Shown: positions 8,448 through 18,485 of the stretch, one piece after another
Layout of the letters: the number at the start of each line of letters is the position of its first letter
Position numbering within the stretch: position 1 is the stretch's first letter
Assembly: GCA_025056865.1 (NCBI GenBank)
Contig: JANWVO010000031.1
Coordinates: 1 to 38,606, forward strand
Reading direction: 5' to 3'
Origin: Bryobacteraceae bacterium
GTDB taxonomy: Bacteria > Acidobacteriota > Terriglobia > Bryobacterales > Bryobacteraceae
Length of the DNA stretch: 38,606 nucleotides
Translations under genes and position numbers: made by a program
The notes under the pieces: model-generated
What the model saw: only the letters and a program-made list of their open reading frames with translations
The model's database searches: none
What the model was told of the DNA's origin: nothing

Positions 8448-8876
8448 ATGAAGCTTTTCGATGTCCACTCCGCCCGGAGCCTGCTGCCCGAGGTGCGACG
8501 TCTGCTGGCGCAGGGGATGGATGCCCGCTCGAGGGAGGTCGAAGTCCGCAGGGTGATGGCTGCCTTTGCCGAAAGGGCGCAGCTCATGGGTGGAGCGAGG
8601 CTCGACCCGGAGCAGGCGGAACAGTGGCGGAGGGAGCTTGCGGTGGCGGCAGCCCTGATGCGGCAGGCGGTGAAGGCGCTGGAAGGGCTGGGCGTTCTGG
8701 TGAAGGACCTGGACATCGGTCTCGTGGATTTCCCGACCCTGTATCGAGGGCAGGAGGTGCTGCTCTGCTGGCGGTATGGGGAGCCGGACATCGCCTGGTG
8801 GCACGGCCTCGAGGAAGGCTTCAGGGGCCGCAAGCCGGTGGACGAAGATTTCCTGCGGAACCACCGCGGCGGGTGA
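8448..8876 (+). CDS. DUF2203 family protein
   Basis: A 142-residue protein matching the DUF2203 family: N-terminal FDVHSARSLLPEVRRLL, a charged helical middle, and the conserved C-terminal block VKDLDIGLVDFPTLYRGQEVLLCWRYGE with IAWWHGLEEGFRGRKPVDEDF (quoted in pieces). No signal peptide or membrane segment is seen, so it is probably cytoplasmic. The family has no established biochemical role. AGAGGG/AAAGGG sites precede the ATG at 8448. It is divergent from the TonB receptor and followed 30 nt later by the sensor kinase gene, with which it may be cotranscribed. Confidence 0.85.
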   Translation: MKLFDVHSARSLLPEVRRLLAQGMDARSREVEVRRVMAAFAERAQLMGGARLDPEQAEQWRRELAVAAALMRQAVKALEGLGVLVKDLDIGLVDFPTLYRGQEVLLCWRYGEPDIAWWHGLEEGFRGRKPVDEDFLRNHRGG

Positions 8877-8906
8877 GGGCGGGCTGGCGGCGTATGATGA
8901 AGAGAA

Positions 8907-11600
8907 GTGCGTGGCAGCAGAGCAGTACGCGCTTCCACCGCCCGGCCCGGTGCTGGCCGGGCCGCCCTGTGGGTAATGGCCATCCTGTGCGGCCTGTTGC
9001 CCGCGCCTGCGCAGCCAAGGTCCCGGCAGGAGCCGGCGCGGGTGCTGATCCTGCACTCCTACGATCCCTCCTACAACTGGTCTGTCGAAGTCACGCTGGG
9101 GCTGCGGTCCGTGCTGGAGGCTCTGCCCCGGGAACTCGATGTCTGGATCGAGTACCTGAACGTGCGGAAGCTGGGAAAGCAGGAGGCGTGGCGATGGATG
9201 GACCAGACGCTCGAGCAGCGCCACGCCGCCCGCCACTTCGACCTCGTTCTCGCGTGCGATGACGCTGCTGTCGAGTACATGCTCGAAGGCAGCCCGGCGG
9301 CCCTGCGCAAGACCCCGGTTGTTTTCTGCGGCGTTGGACGCCGGGATCTGATCGCGCGCCTGCCCCGCGACCGGTTTACGGGAGTGGAAGAGCTGTCCAC
9401 GGCCTCCGACTTCCTGGACGAAGTGTTGAAGATGCTGCCCGCTCCACGGCGGGTGGTTGTAGTCACCGACAACTCGCCCACGGGCGCGGAGCACCGTCAG
9501 TTCTACGGCGAGATTCAGAAGCAGAGGCCGCGGCTCGCTTTCGAGTTTCTGGATGGCAGTGCGCTGGAGGTGGAGCAGATTCTGGACCGGCTGCGGCGGC
9601 TCGATTCGAGCTCGCTGGTCGTGCTGACCCACTTCACCCGGGACTGCAACGGCCGCTATGTGAGCCCGCGGTGGATGGCGGCGGAAGTGGCGCGCGTGAG
9701 CGCGGCGCCGGTTGTCAGCCCGCACGTCCGGATCCTGGGCCAGGGGATTCTGGCGGGCAACACCAGTGCGGGATTCGCGCACGGCGAGATGGCAGGCCGC
9801 CTGGCGATTGAGGTGCTGGAAGGCGTGCGTCCGGCTGATATCCCTCTGCGCCGCCACGGCAACATCCGCCTGATTGTGGACGACTCGGTGGCGGCGCGAT
9901 GGGACATCCCGCGCTCGGCGATCTCGCCGGAAGCCGAGATTGTCCATCCGGCGGGTGGATGGCGGGCGCTGTCGAGCGCCGACCGGCGTCTGCTGGCGGC
10001 GGGCGTCGTCCTTGTCGGACTTCAGATGCTGCTGATCGCCGGACTGCTGGTGACGATCTGGCAGCGCCGCAGGGCCGAACGCGAGCTGAAGGCCAGCCGC
10101 GAGATGCTGGACCGGGCGCAGCGCATCGCACGGATTGGCCTGTGGACGCGGGACCCGCGCACGGAGAGGCTGCACTGGTCCGACGAAGTGTGCCGGATGT
10201 TCGGGCTGGACGATTCCGCACAGCGTCCCACGATGGAGCAGTTTCTCGCCTTTATCCACCCGGAAGACCGGCTGCGGGTGGAGGCGATCATCCGCGCCAG
10301 CGACCGGCAGCGCCGCAGCCGGGTCATCGAATTCCGCATTGTGCGCCCGGACGGGGCCGTGCGCCATGTGCGCAGCGTGGGCGAATGGACGTCGGGACCC
10401 AATGGCGAGCCGCTGGTTGCGGGCATGGTGCAGGACATCACCGAGACGAAGCACCTCGAGGAGATGCTGGCCCAGGTGCAGCGGGTGGAAGCGCTGGGGA
10501 CGCTGGCGGGCGGGGTGGCGCACGACTTCAACAACCTGCTGACGGTGATCAACGGCTACGGGCAGATGCTGGCCGCGGCGCTGCCGCCGGACGATACGCG
10601 GCTGCCCTATGTGCGCGAGATCCAGCGCGCGGGCGAGCGGGCCTCCGAGCTGACGCGCCAGCTTCTCGCCTTCAGCCGCAAGCAGATCCTTTCGCCGCGC
10701 CTGCTGGACCTCAACCAGACGATCGAGGAGAACCTTGGCCTCCTGAAGCCGCTGCTTGGCGACTCGATTGCTTTGCGTCTGGAGCTTTCGCCGGGGCTGA
10801 GCCCGATCCACGCCGACCCGGCGCAGCTCGGGCAGGTTCTGATCAATCTGGCGGCCAATGCGCGCGATGCCATGCCTGCGGGTGGTACGCTGACGATCCG
10901 TACTGCTGTCGACGTGATGCAGGAGTTCTCCCGCTCTGGCGAGGAGAGCATTCTGCCCGGCCGCTATGTGGAGCTGACGGTTTCGGACACCGGCTGCGGG
11001 ATGGACGAAGAAACGCGGCGGCGCGCCTTCGAGCCGTTTTTCACGACCAAGCCGATCGGCAAGGGGACGGGGCTCGGGCTGGCCTCGGTCTATGGAATCG
11101 TGCGCCAGAGCGGCGGCTACATCACGGTGGCCAGCCGGCCCGGGGAAGGCGCAACTTTCCGCATCCTGTTCCCGGCGGCCGAGGGGGCGATTGCGGCTGC
11201 GGGGCGGGACATGGCCGCGGCGTCCGAGAGAGTCTCCGGCAGGATCCTGGTGGTAGACGACGAGCCGCAACTTGGCGAGATCATGCGGCTGGCGCTGCGG
11301 CAGGCAGGATACGAGGTCGTTGTGGCGGCCAGCGGGACGGAGGCCCTGTCGATGGCGCAGAAGGCGCTGCCGCAGTGGGCGCCGGACCTGCTGCTGACCG
11401 AGCTGGATCTGCCCGGCCTGGGCGGCAAGAAGCTGGCCGCGCGTCTCCGCGCCTCTGTTCCGGGGCTGCGCGTGCTTTACCTGAGCCACCCCGACAAGGT
11501 GGAAGGCCCGTGCGCGGACGGGCTGGACGCGCCGGTGCTGGAGAAGCCTTTCACGCCCGCGGCGCTGGTGGCGGCGGTGCGGCAGGCGCTGGCCGGCTGA
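8907..11600 (+). CDS. Hybrid sensor histidine kinase with periplasmic ABC-substrate-binding-like sensor
   Basis: A 897-residue membrane signalling protein. Order: basic N-terminus and signal/first membrane segment (about 18-36); a periplasmic sensor resembling the ABC-transporter substrate-binding fold, from [14 protein letters not shown] to about 345; a second membrane segment (about 362-386); a PAS domain (about 395-510); HisKA with the phospho-acceptor in [10 protein letters not shown] (His539); HATPase with [16 protein letters not shown] and GTGLGL; and a C-terminal receiver (about 779-897). In the receiver the usual phospho-acceptor Asp reads Glu ([10 protein letters not shown], Glu832), while the acidic pair VVDDEP and the Lys of LEKPF are kept. 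The GTG at 8907 has only a weak ribosome site; a later ATG at 8976 would remove the basic part of the signal. No cognate regulator lies adjacent. Confidence 0.9.
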   Translation: MRGSRAVRASTARPGAGRAALWVMAILCGLLPAPAQPRSRQEPARVLILHSYDPSYNWSVEVTLGLRSVLEALPRELDVWIEYLNVRKLGKQEAWRWMDQTLEQRHAARHFDLVLACDDAAVEYMLEGSPAALRKTPVVFCGVGRRDLIARLPRDRFTGVEELSTASDFLDEVLKMLPAPRRVVVVTDNSPTGAEHRQFYGEIQKQRPRLAFEFLDGSALEVEQILDRLRRLDSSSLVVLTHFTRDCNGRYVSPRWMAAEVARVSAAPVVSPHVRILGQGILAGNTSAGFAHGEMAGRLAIEVLEGVRPADIPLRRHGNIRLIVDDSVAARWDIPRSAISPEAEIVHPAGGWRALSSADRRLLAAGVVLVGLQMLLIAGLLVTIWQRRRAERELKASREMLDRAQRIARIGLWTRDPRTERLHWSDEVCRMFGLDDSAQRPTMEQFLAFIHPEDRLRVEAIIRASDRQRRSRVIEFRIVRPDGAVRHVRSVGEWTSGPNGEPLVAGMVQDITETKHLEEMLAQVQRVEALGTLAGGVAHDFNNLLTVINGYGQMLAAALPPDDTRLPYVREIQRAGERASELTRQLLAFSRKQILSPRLLDLNQTIEENLGLLKPLLGDSIALRLELSPGLSPIHADPAQLGQVLINLAANARDAMPAGGTLTIRTAVDVMQEFSRSGEESILPGRYVELTVSDTGCGMDEETRRRAFEPFFTTKPIGKGTGLGLASVYGIVRQSGGYITVASRPGEGATFRILFPAAEGAIAAAGRDMAAASERVSGRILVVDDEPQLGEIMRLALRQAGYEVVVAASGTEALSMAQKALPQWAPDLLLTELDLPGLGGKKLAARLRASVPGLRVLYLSHPDKVEGPCADGLDAPVLEKPFTPAALVAAVRQALAG

Positions 11601-11615
11601 AGGGCGGCGCGGGCC

Positions 11616-13574
11616 TCAGGGTGCGAGTTCGAAGCCGGTTTTCTCTTCCACGGCGCGCGGCCCGGCCACGGAAATGATCCGTAATTCGTAATCTCCCGGT
11701 GCCAGATTTTCCAGGGAAATGACGCCGAAATAGGGATAATTTCCGTCCGCTGAACCCGGCAATTCCAGCACGGCGCGCGCCACGGCCCTGCCATCCTTCA
11801 GGATCTCCGCCGCGGCTTGCGGCCGGACGCCTGCCGGCGCGTACGCCACAAGGTAGAAGCCCAGCTCCCCGCGGACCGCGCGGTCCAGCCGGGGCGTGAC
11901 GGCGCCGCCGGAGAAGCGCAGCGGGCTGGGCCCGCGGTCGTCGGCCTCGCCGTAAGAGGCCTCGGGCGGTGGCGAAGGATCCACGCGGCGCACCAGCACG
12001 ATGCTGCTGAGGGCCGGCGCATCGGGCGGCAGGGCGGGGACGAGGAAGGAGATGCGCTTCGTGCCGACGCGCTCGCCCAGCCGGTCAGCGACGGCGCTTT
12101 CCATCACGTAGCGGCCGGGCGGAAGCGGAAAGTGATCGTTGTAAATGAAGTCGCCGGCCCGGAAGGCTTCCAGCTTTTCCAGCGGGCCGGAGAAGGGGAC
12201 ATCGCGCGTCGCCTTGCGCACGGCCCGGCCTTCGCCGTCCTTGATGAAGACGAGAAACGAGGCGTGAATTTCATAAGTCCCGGCGGCTTCATTCTTGCGG
12301 ACGCTGAGATTGCGGATGGGAATTTCGATCTGGAAGGCGCACTGCACCCTGCCCTGCGGCGCCGGGCCGAAGCGGAACATTCCGGCGCGGTAGTCCACCT
12401 GGCGCGGCATCGGGCTGGAGCTGAGCGCGCGCAGCAGCGGAATTTCATGAGGAAACAGCAGCGCCTGCATGCCGGGCGGGAGCGCGAAATAGCCGCTGCG
12501 GGCCTGCACGGCGACGCCCGGCCGGCGGACGCGCAGCTCCAGCCTGCGGAAGCGGCCGTCCCAATGGGTGTTCTGCGGCGTGTAGCTGGCCAGGTAGTAG
12601 GCTGCGGCGTCTTCGGCGGCCTGGCGCAGCGGTGCGCGGAGGTCGTTGGTGCCAGCGATGGCAAGGCCGCCGGTAGCAGCGGCGAGTTCCTCGAGCAGGG
12701 GCGCCTGCGCGGGCGCAAGCGAAGGCGGGGCGACCGGGTCGGCGCCGGCGGGCAGAGCGCTGCCGGCGCGCAGCCCGCGCGTGTCCATGGTGTAGAAGGC
12801 CACGTTGTTGCGGTTGGCCTGGGCGATGACGGCGCGGGCGAGGCCGCCGGAGGCAGGGATGCCTTCGCTGAACAGAATGGCGTTCTTGCGGCCTTCGAGG
12901 CGGCGCAGGCCAAGCACCATCGACAGCAGGCCGTTCAGGGCGTGCGAGCCGCGCTGCTCGCGCTCGAGCTCGGCGAGGCGGCTCTCCATTTCGGCCACGG
13001 CTTCTTCCATCGCCTGCGCTGCGTAGTCGCCGGCGGTGGCCGTGCGCGTGGGCCTGCCGATCTCCGGCGCGCCTTCGGCGCGCACGGTTTTCGCGCCGGT
13101 GGCGCGTTCGGCGGCCCATTTCACGAGGTAAGGCTCATTGGTGAAGGGCTGGAGGATGCGGAAGGACGGTTCGAGCGTGGCGACGGCGTAGTAGGTGTTG
13201 GGCGGAATGCCGTGCCGCACCAGGTCTTCGACTGCGCGGCGCGCCAGCTCGCGCCCCCCGGCGCTGAGCTGGTCGAAGACAAGGAGCATCAACTGCACGT
13301 TGCGCGACGGGTCCAGCCGGCGTTCGCGCGAGCCGGCGCCGGCCGGCTGTTCGATGGCGCGCAGCCCTTCGACGCGGCGCAGGACCTTGAGCCGCTGCGG
13401 GATGCCGTCCTCGAGAAGTTCAACTTCTTCGAGCCGGAGGTCCGTGACCTGCCTTCCGCGGCGGTCCCGCACCACGAAGTCGACCAGCACCTCTTCCGCT
13501 GACGTGCGGAACTGCGGCGGTTCCTGCGCCGGCAGGAGCCCGCACAGCAGAAGCAGCGCCGCCCCGCCTCTCAT
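11616..13574 (-). CDS. VWFA-related domain secreted protein (acidobacterial type)
   Basis: A 652-residue exported protein: signal peptide (MRGGAALLLLCGLLPAQE), then an N-terminal domain with VEVLVDFVVRD-like and LRLEEVELLEDGIPQ segments, then a von Willebrand factor A-like fold (NVQLMLLVFDQLSAGG, about 93-108; NAILFSEGIPASGG; VAFYTMDTRGL), and a beta-rich C-terminal half. This is the layout of the 'VWFA-related' family, greatly expanded in Acidobacteria. The metal site is degenerate, since the first strand has FDQLS in place of DxSxS. The role is unknown, probably binding in the periplasm or at the surface. The ATG at 13574 overlaps the stop of the upstream TPR gene (ATGA) and follows a GGGGG ribosome site, indicating coupling. 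Confidence 0.88.
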   Translation of the reverse strand: MRGGAALLLLCGLLPAQEPPQFRTSAEEVLVDFVVRDRRGRQVTDLRLEEVELLEDGIPQRLKVLRRVEGLRAIEQPAGAGSRERRLDPSRNVQLMLLVFDQLSAGGRELARRAVEDLVRHGIPPNTYYAVATLEPSFRILQPFTNEPYLVKWAAERATGAKTVRAEGAPEIGRPTRTATAGDYAAQAMEEAVAEMESRLAELEREQRGSHALNGLLSMVLGLRRLEGRKNAILFSEGIPASGGLARAVIAQANRNNVAFYTMDTRGLRAGSALPAGADPVAPPSLAPAQAPLLEELAAATGGLAIAGTNDLRAPLRQAAEDAAAYYLASYTPQNTHWDGRFRRLELRVRRPGVAVQARSGYFALPPGMQALLFPHEIPLLRALSSSPMPRQVDYRAGMFRFGPAPQGRVQCAFQIEIPIRNLSVRKNEAAGTYEIHASFLVFIKDGEGRAVRKATRDVPFSGPLEKLEAFRAGDFIYNDHFPLPPGRYVMESAVADRLGERVGTKRISFLVPALPPDAPALSSIVLVRRVDPSPPPEASYGEADDRGPSPLRFSGGAVTPRLDRAVRGELGFYLVAYAPAGVRPQAAAEILKDGRAVARAVLELPGSADGNYPYFGVISLENLAPGDYELRIISVAGPRAVEEKTGFELAP

Positions 13575-14728
13575 TTCGAGACCCCCGCGCCCGTGCGCAG
13601 CGCTTCGCTCTGCTTTTCGATATCGGCGCGGATCCTGAGCTGCCTCTCCGCATCCGCAGCGCGGCCGGCGCGCGCATAGGCGTTGGCGAGCACGGTGTGG
13701 CACTGAAGGCACTCCGGAGCGAGCCGGACGGCCTGCTCCAGCTCGGCGATGGACTCTTTCAGCCGGCCCAGATCGAGCAGCAGCCTGCCGAGGATCTGAT
13801 GGGCGACGAAATCCTCCGGCGCGAGCTCCACCGCCTGTTGCGCGTAAGGCAGCCCGCGCGCCGCCTCGCCCTGCTTCAGCCAGTAATTGGCCAGTTGCAG
13901 GCGCGCCTGCACGTGGCCGGGCGTGACCTCCAGCTCTTTCTGCATCTCGGCCGACATGGCGTCGTCGTCGGCTGCCAGCAGATGGACATAGCCGAGCGTG
14001 TAGTGGACGTTGGGGCGGCCGGGGAAGCCCGCGGCCAGCGCTTCGGCTGCCCTGCGCGCGTCCTCATGCCTGCCTTTCCAGGCCAGCAGGACGGCGCGCC
14101 CGGCCAGCTCCACGGCCTCCCTGTCTGCCGGCGGGACCTTGCCCGGCAGATGAGGCAGCCGCAGCAGATTGATGCCCGCGGCCTGGATGAGCAGCGGCGT
14201 TTCCGGCTTTTCCCGGGCGAACTCCTGAAGGAGCACATTGGCGAGGTCGTGGCGGCCAGCGCGGTTCAGCAGAGCGATCAGATGGAAGCGCGCCACCGTG
14301 TCCATCTCCGTGCCTGCGGGCAAAGGCTCGCGCGCGGTCTTGGCCGCCAGCAGGTGCTTCAGCGCGAGGTCGTACTTGCCGTTCTGGTATTCGGCGAGGC
14401 CCAGCATGGCGAGCGCCGCGCCGTGCTGGGGGTCGAGGATCACCAGCCGCGCGAAGGCGCGCTCTGCCTCCGCATAGTTGTCCCTGTCGTAGTGGGCCAG
14501 CCCCAGATACCACCACGCTTCGGCTTTGCGCGGCGCGAGCCTGACGACCTCAGAATAGATGCGGATGGCTTCCTCGAGCAGCTCGGCCTGCCGTGCGGCT
14601 TCGCCGTCCTTCATGAGCTGCTCGATGCGCGCTGCCTGGGCGGGGCGCGGCGCGCTCCGCGGAGGCGGCTGCGGCGCCACCGCGAGCGCCAGCCACAATG
14701 CCAAGACCACGATGCCCATCCCTTCCAC
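13571..14728 (-). CDS. Exported TPR-repeat protein
   Basis: A 385-residue protein with a hydrophobic N-terminus (MEGMGIVVLALWLALAVA) that acts as a signal peptide or anchor, followed by tetratricopeptide repeats over most of the length. Clear units are AEAWWYLGLAHYDRDNYAEAERAF, GAALAMLGLAEYQNGKYDLALK, VHYTLGYVHLLA and FVAHQILGRLLLDLGRLKESI (each split at about 20 residues in the protein). TPR proteins are scaffolds for protein-protein contact; the partner here is most simply the VWFA-related protein translated from the overlapping downstream gene. No enzymatic motif is seen. It diverges from the Oar-like receptor gene across about 160 nt. Confidence 0.85.
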   Translation of the reverse strand: MEGMGIVVLALWLALAVAPQPPPRSAPRPAQAARIEQLMKDGEAARQAELLEEAIRIYSEVVRLAPRKAEAWWYLGLAHYDRDNYAEAERAFARLVILDPQHGAALAMLGLAEYQNGKYDLALKHLLAAKTAREPLPAGTEMDTVARFHLIALLNRAGRHDLANVLLQEFAREKPETPLLIQAAGINLLRLPHLPGKVPPADREAVELAGRAVLLAWKGRHEDARRAAEALAAGFPGRPNVHYTLGYVHLLAADDDAMSAEMQKELEVTPGHVQARLQLANYWLKQGEAARGLPYAQQAVELAPEDFVAHQILGRLLLDLGRLKESIAELEQAVRLAPECLQCHTVLANAYARAGRAADAERQLRIRADIEKQSEALRTGAGVSK

Positions 14729-14891
14729 TATGCACCGCCGGGAGCCGGGCGGCCAGCCTGGGAGAGATGGCGTAACGCTCCGGACTGGAGCGGTTCGGAA
14801 TGCCTCGGCAGGCTGTAACGAAAGATTAAGAAGCCTTGTTTCAGAGGAGGGGCAATGCTAACCTTTCTTCATGCAGGGGTTGCATACAACC

Positions 14892-17800
14892 ATGTCAAGA
14901 AAACCAACTATCCCCATGCTCCTCGCTTTGCTTGTGCTGCTGGCCGTGTCCGCCAGCGGACAAACCATTACTGGCGCAATCACTGGCACCGTGACGGACC
15001 CTTCGGGCGCCATTGTCCCGAACGTGCGCGTCACGGCGACCAATGTGGCTACAAACCTCACCTATGACACCCAGACCAATGAGGCGGGTGTGTACAATCT
15101 GCTGTTCCTGCCGGTGGGCGATTACACGCTCACGGTGACGGCGCAGGGCTTCAAACGCTCCACGCTGGGTCCGTTCAAGCTGGAAGTCAACCAGACGGCG
15201 CGTGTCGACGTGCGGCTGGAAGTCGGCGACACGACGCAGACCGTGGAAGTGCGCGACATCGCGCCGATCCTTCAGACGGAGTCCACGCAGACGGGCGACA
15301 CGCTGTCCTCGCAGAAGCTGACCTCGCTGCCGCTGAAGGGACGCAACTTCGTGTCGATGACGCTGCTGATTCCGGGCGCCGTTTCACCGAATCCGGAAGC
15401 GACCAACAACCGATTCGGCGCGCGTCCTTTCGTCAACGGCAACCGCGAGCAGACGAACAACTTCATGCTCGACGGCATTGATATCAACGATTCGATCGAC
15501 AACCGCGTCGGCTATTCGCCCAACGTCGACGCGCTCGAGGAAGTGAAGGTGCTCACCGGCAACATGGGCGCCGACTACGGCAACGCCGGCGGCGCGACGG
15601 TGATGCTCACGATGAAGAGCGGCACCAACCAGTTCAAGGGCAACGTATTCGAGTTTTTCCGCAACGAGAAGCTGGACGCCAATGGTTTCTTCCGCAACCG
15701 CAACCCGAACACGGCGCGCCGGCTCGGCTTCAAGCGCAACATTTTCGGCGGCACGCTGGGCGGACCCATCCGCCGGGACCGCGCCTTCTTCTTCGTGAAC
15801 TATGAAGGCACCGAGCAGCGGACCAGCGGTCCGGCCTCTGCGAGCGTTGCGCCGCAGGCGTGGCGGCAGGGCGACCTGAGCCAGTTCCCGAACGTGATCC
15901 GCGATCCGCTGGCCGGAGGCGCGCCGTTCCCGAACAAGCAGATTCCGCAGTCGCGCATCGTCAATCCGGTGGCAAGGAAGCTGTTTTCAAGCCCAGATCT
16001 GTATCCGCTGCCCAACCAGGCAGGCGCTGGCGCGCTGGGCGTCAGCGGCAACTATGCGGCGAGCTCGGCCAGCACGCTGAAGAACCATCAGGGCGACGCG
16101 AAGATCGACTACCGGCTCACGGACAAGGACAATCTCTCTGGCCGCTTCAGTTGGGGAGAGTATGAGAGCTACGGCAGCCGCGCAGCGCTGCCAGTGCTGA
16201 TGACTTCGGGCCAGCTTGGGCCCACGCGTTCGGGCGTCATCAACTGGGTGCGGACGTTCACGCCGGCGATCGTCAATGAGGCGCGCGTCGGCTTCTCGCG
16301 CATCATCATCAAGGACACGACGGTGGACTGGTCCGGCAAGCTGGGCCTGAACGGCAACCAGAGCTTCGGCATTCCGGGCGGACAGCCCGTGGCGGGGCTG
16401 AGCTCGGTGAGCCTGGGCAGCGGCCTGACCTCGGTGGGTGCCAGCGGCATCTTTTCCAACACCGCTGACAACAAGTATCAGTACTATAACAACCTGACCT
16501 GGCAGAAGGGCCGGCATCTGCTGAAGATGGGCGGCCAGTTCATGCGCTACCAGCAGAACCGGTATTATTCCGGCAACAACGGCGTGCTGGGCATCTTCAG
16601 CTACAACGGCACCTATACGGGCCTGGATTACGCGGACTTCCTGCTGGACCAGCTTGCCAGCAAGGGCCGCGGCTCGGCCACGGGCACCTGGGGCCACCGC
16701 TTCTGGCGTTCGGCGTTCTTCATCCAGGACGACTGGAAGGCGGCGCCGAACTTCACGCTGAACGTCGGGCTGCGCTACGAGTACATGCAGCCGATCTACG
16801 AGGTGGCCAACCGCCAGGTCAACATCGACACGTTCAACGGCGTGCTTCAGTACGCGGGCCGCGACGGCAACAGCCGCGCCCTGTACCGGCCGTACAAGAA
16901 CCAGTGGATGCCGCGCATCGGATTCGCTTGGACTCCGGGCATCCTGAGCAACAAGCTGGTGGTGCGCGCGGGCTGGGCCTACATGAGCTTCATGGAAGGC
17001 ACGGGCGCCAACCTGCGGCTGCCGCTGAACCCGCCGTTCTTCATCGAGACCAACTTCAACTACGACGTCAACGCGCCGGGCTCCATCGCGACCGGCTTCG
17101 CCGACGTGGTGACGGCCGACATCCGGCTGGACATGCCGCGGCCTGCGGGCACGGTGGTGCCGCAGTTGCAGGGGCGCGCGTGGCATCCGGACCTGCGGCC
17201 GCAGACGACGTCGCAGATCAACTTCACGCTGGAATACCAGATCGACAACGCGACATCGATCTCGGCCGGGTACGTGGGCCAGAAGGGCACGCACCTGGTG
17301 GCGCCCGTCGAGGCCAACCAGCCGCTGCCGGGAACGGGCCCTGTGTCGACCTGGCCGAACCTGAACCTGCGCCGGCCGCTGATCAACAAGCTGCCGAACG
17401 TGGGCAACATCGCGCGCACCGAATCTTCGGCCACGATGGACTACCACTCGCTCCAGGTTTCCGGACGCCGCCGCTACTCGGGCGGGCTGGAGATGCTGGC
17501 CAGCTACACTTTCGGCAAGACGCTGACCGACAACCTCGGCTATTACGGCAGCGCGTTCACGCAGGGCGAGGGCGCCTATTGGCAGAACGCCTATGACCGA
17601 CGCGCCAACCGCGGGCGCGCCTTCTTTGACGCGCGCCACAATTTCACCCTGGGAGCGCTGTACGACCTGCCGTTCGGCAAGGGCAAGAAGTTCGCATCGA
17701 ACATGCCCAAAGCGGCGGAGCTGCTGCTGGGCGGCTGGAACATCAACAGCATGCTGATGGCGCGCAGCGGATTCCCGATCACCGTCCGCGCCATCGACCG

Positions 17801-18236
17801 CACCAGCATGGCCGTGCGCGGCAACGTGCGCGCCAATTATTTCCGCAAGCTGGTGAAGGACTCCTCGCTTGTCAACATCGACAACTTCTTCGGGCTGCCG
17901 GTGGACACGGCGGCGCGCACCGCCTTCTTCTGCCCGGCGGGCGTCGATGATGGCAAGTGCCCGTACGGCAACCCGGGCGACGGCCTGTTCGGCACAGCGA
18001 GCATCGGCACCGAGCAGGGGCCGAGCTTCTTCTCGCTGGACTTCTCCATCGGCAAGAAGTTCTACGTCAGCGAGACCCGTTACTTTGACTTCCGGACGGA
18101 GTTCTTCAACGCTCTGAACCACGTGAGCTGGGCTCCGCCGCCGGCCAACATCGGCTCGCCGGCGACCTTTGGCGCGGTCACCGCGCAGGTGCAGTCGCCG
18201 CGCAACATCCAGTTCGGGCTGAAGTTCTACTTCTAG
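14892..18236 (+). CDS. Oar-like TonB-dependent receptor with carboxypeptidase-regulatory domain
   Basis: A very large (1114-residue) outer-membrane protein. It has a signal peptide (MSRKPTIPMLLALLVLLAVS, cut near ASGQ), an N-terminal carboxypeptidase-regulatory-like domain (GAITGTVTDPSGAIVPNV onward, to about 100), a plug region with NFMLDGIDINDS and VKVLTGNMGADYG, and a long barrel ending in FGLKFYF. The terminal Phe is the usual outer-membrane insertion signal. This is the family expanded in Acidobacteria and related to Myxococcus Oar; substrates are mostly unknown, and large oligosaccharides or peptides are common guesses. ATG 14892 is preferred because AGGGG lies about 12 nt upstream; ATG 14871 in the same frame has no site. 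A strong hairpin follows the stop. Confidence 0.9.
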   Translation: MSRKPTIPMLLALLVLLAVSASGQTITGAITGTVTDPSGAIVPNVRVTATNVATNLTYDTQTNEAGVYNLLFLPVGDYTLTVTAQGFKRSTLGPFKLEVNQTARVDVRLEVGDTTQTVEVRDIAPILQTESTQTGDTLSSQKLTSLPLKGRNFVSMTLLIPGAVSPNPEATNNRFGARPFVNGNREQTNNFMLDGIDINDSIDNRVGYSPNVDALEEVKVLTGNMGADYGNAGGATVMLTMKSGTNQFKGNVFEFFRNEKLDANGFFRNRNPNTARRLGFKRNIFGGTLGGPIRRDRAFFFVNYEGTEQRTSGPASASVAPQAWRQGDLSQFPNVIRDPLAGGAPFPNKQIPQSRIVNPVARKLFSSPDLYPLPNQAGAGALGVSGNYAASSASTLKNHQGDAKIDYRLTDKDNLSGRFSWGEYESYGSRAALPVLMTSGQLGPTRSGVINWVRTFTPAIVNEARVGFSRIIIKDTTVDWSGKLGLNGNQSFGIPGGQPVAGLSSVSLGSGLTSVGASGIFSNTADNKYQYYNNLTWQKGRHLLKMGGQFMRYQQNRYYSGNNGVLGIFSYNGTYTGLDYADFLLDQLASKGRGSATGTWGHRFWRSAFFIQDDWKAAPNFTLNVGLRYEYMQPIYEVANRQVNIDTFNGVLQYAGRDGNSRALYRPYKNQWMPRIGFAWTPGILSNKLVVRAGWAYMSFMEGTGANLRLPLNPPFFIETNFNYDVNAPGSIATGFADVVTADIRLDMPRPAGTVVPQLQGRAWHPDLRPQTTSQINFTLEYQIDNATSISAGYVGQKGTHLVAPVEANQPLPGTGPVSTWPNLNLRRPLINKLPNVGNIARTESSATMDYHSLQVSGRRRYSGGLEMLASYTFGKTLTDNLGYYGSAFTQGEGAYWQNAYDRRANRGRAFFDARHNFTLGALYDLPFGKGKKFASNMPKAAELLLGGWNINSMLMARSGFPITVRAIDRTSMAVRGNVRANYFRKLVKDSSLVNIDNFFGLPVDTAARTAFFCPAGVDDGKCPYGNPGDGLFGTASIGTEQGPSFFSLDFSIGKKFYVSETRYFDFRTEFFNALNHVSWAPPPANIGSPATFGAVTAQVQSPRNIQFGLKFYF

Positions 18237-18257
18237 CCTTCCGCTGGCCCTGAAACC

Positions 18258-18304
18258 GCAGGCGCCCTCTCCCGCCACGGCGGGGGAGGGCGCCTGCATT
18301 TTGC
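18258..18304 (+). terminator. Rho-independent-type terminator after the Oar-like gene
   Basis: GCAGGCGCCCTC...GAGGGCGCCTGC forms a stem of about 18 bp (18258-18297) closed by a small loop, with a short ATTTT tract after it, 21 nt past the stop codon. The stem is exceptionally strong; the U-tract is short. Confidence 0.7.
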
Positions 18305-18335
18305 GGGCGTCCTGAAGGCGGCTGCTGTAACAGAA

Positions 18336-18375
18336 AATACGTTCTCTTTCTCTGGAATACGTTGTCTTTCCCTGG
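18336..18375. repeat. Tandem 20-nt direct repeat upstream of the cytochrome gene
   Basis: Two adjacent 20-nt units, AATACGTTCTCTTTCTCTGG and AATACGTTGTCTTTCCCTGG, differ at two positions. They lie about 110 nt upstream of the cytochrome c ATG, past the terminator of the receptor gene. Tandem binding sites for a regulator are a possibility; nothing else supports this. Confidence 0.4.
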
Positions 18376-18485
18376 AAAATGCCAGAGGATTCTTTCCCGA
18401 GCGCAGCGCTGCCGGGAGCGAATTCCCGGCAAGAAATCTGCCGCGGCGGCCCCGTTGGCGGACTCTTTGCAGTAGACTATACCCC

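Noticed and set aside
8268-11489. Very long minus-strand open frame (about 1070 codons) opposite the sensor kinase
   Set aside because: It is the antisense of a gene with clear kinase domains; its product is Arg/His/Gln/Pro-rich without any fold pattern. High GC keeps the frame open.
9899-11677. 592-codon frame in another plus phase inside the kinase gene
   Set aside because: Gly/Ala/Arg-rich shadow with no domain; the kinase frame has all catalytic boxes.
14855-15067. Small plus-strand frame starting at ATG 14855 with a good AGGAGG site
   Set aside because: The product has no sensible pattern and overlaps the receptor's signal peptide in another phase. It could be a leader peptide, but nothing else supports that.
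15987-18299. 770-codon minus-strand frame opposite the Oar-like receptor
   Set aside because: Low-complexity Arg/Ala/Val/His product; the plus strand encodes a recognisable receptor.
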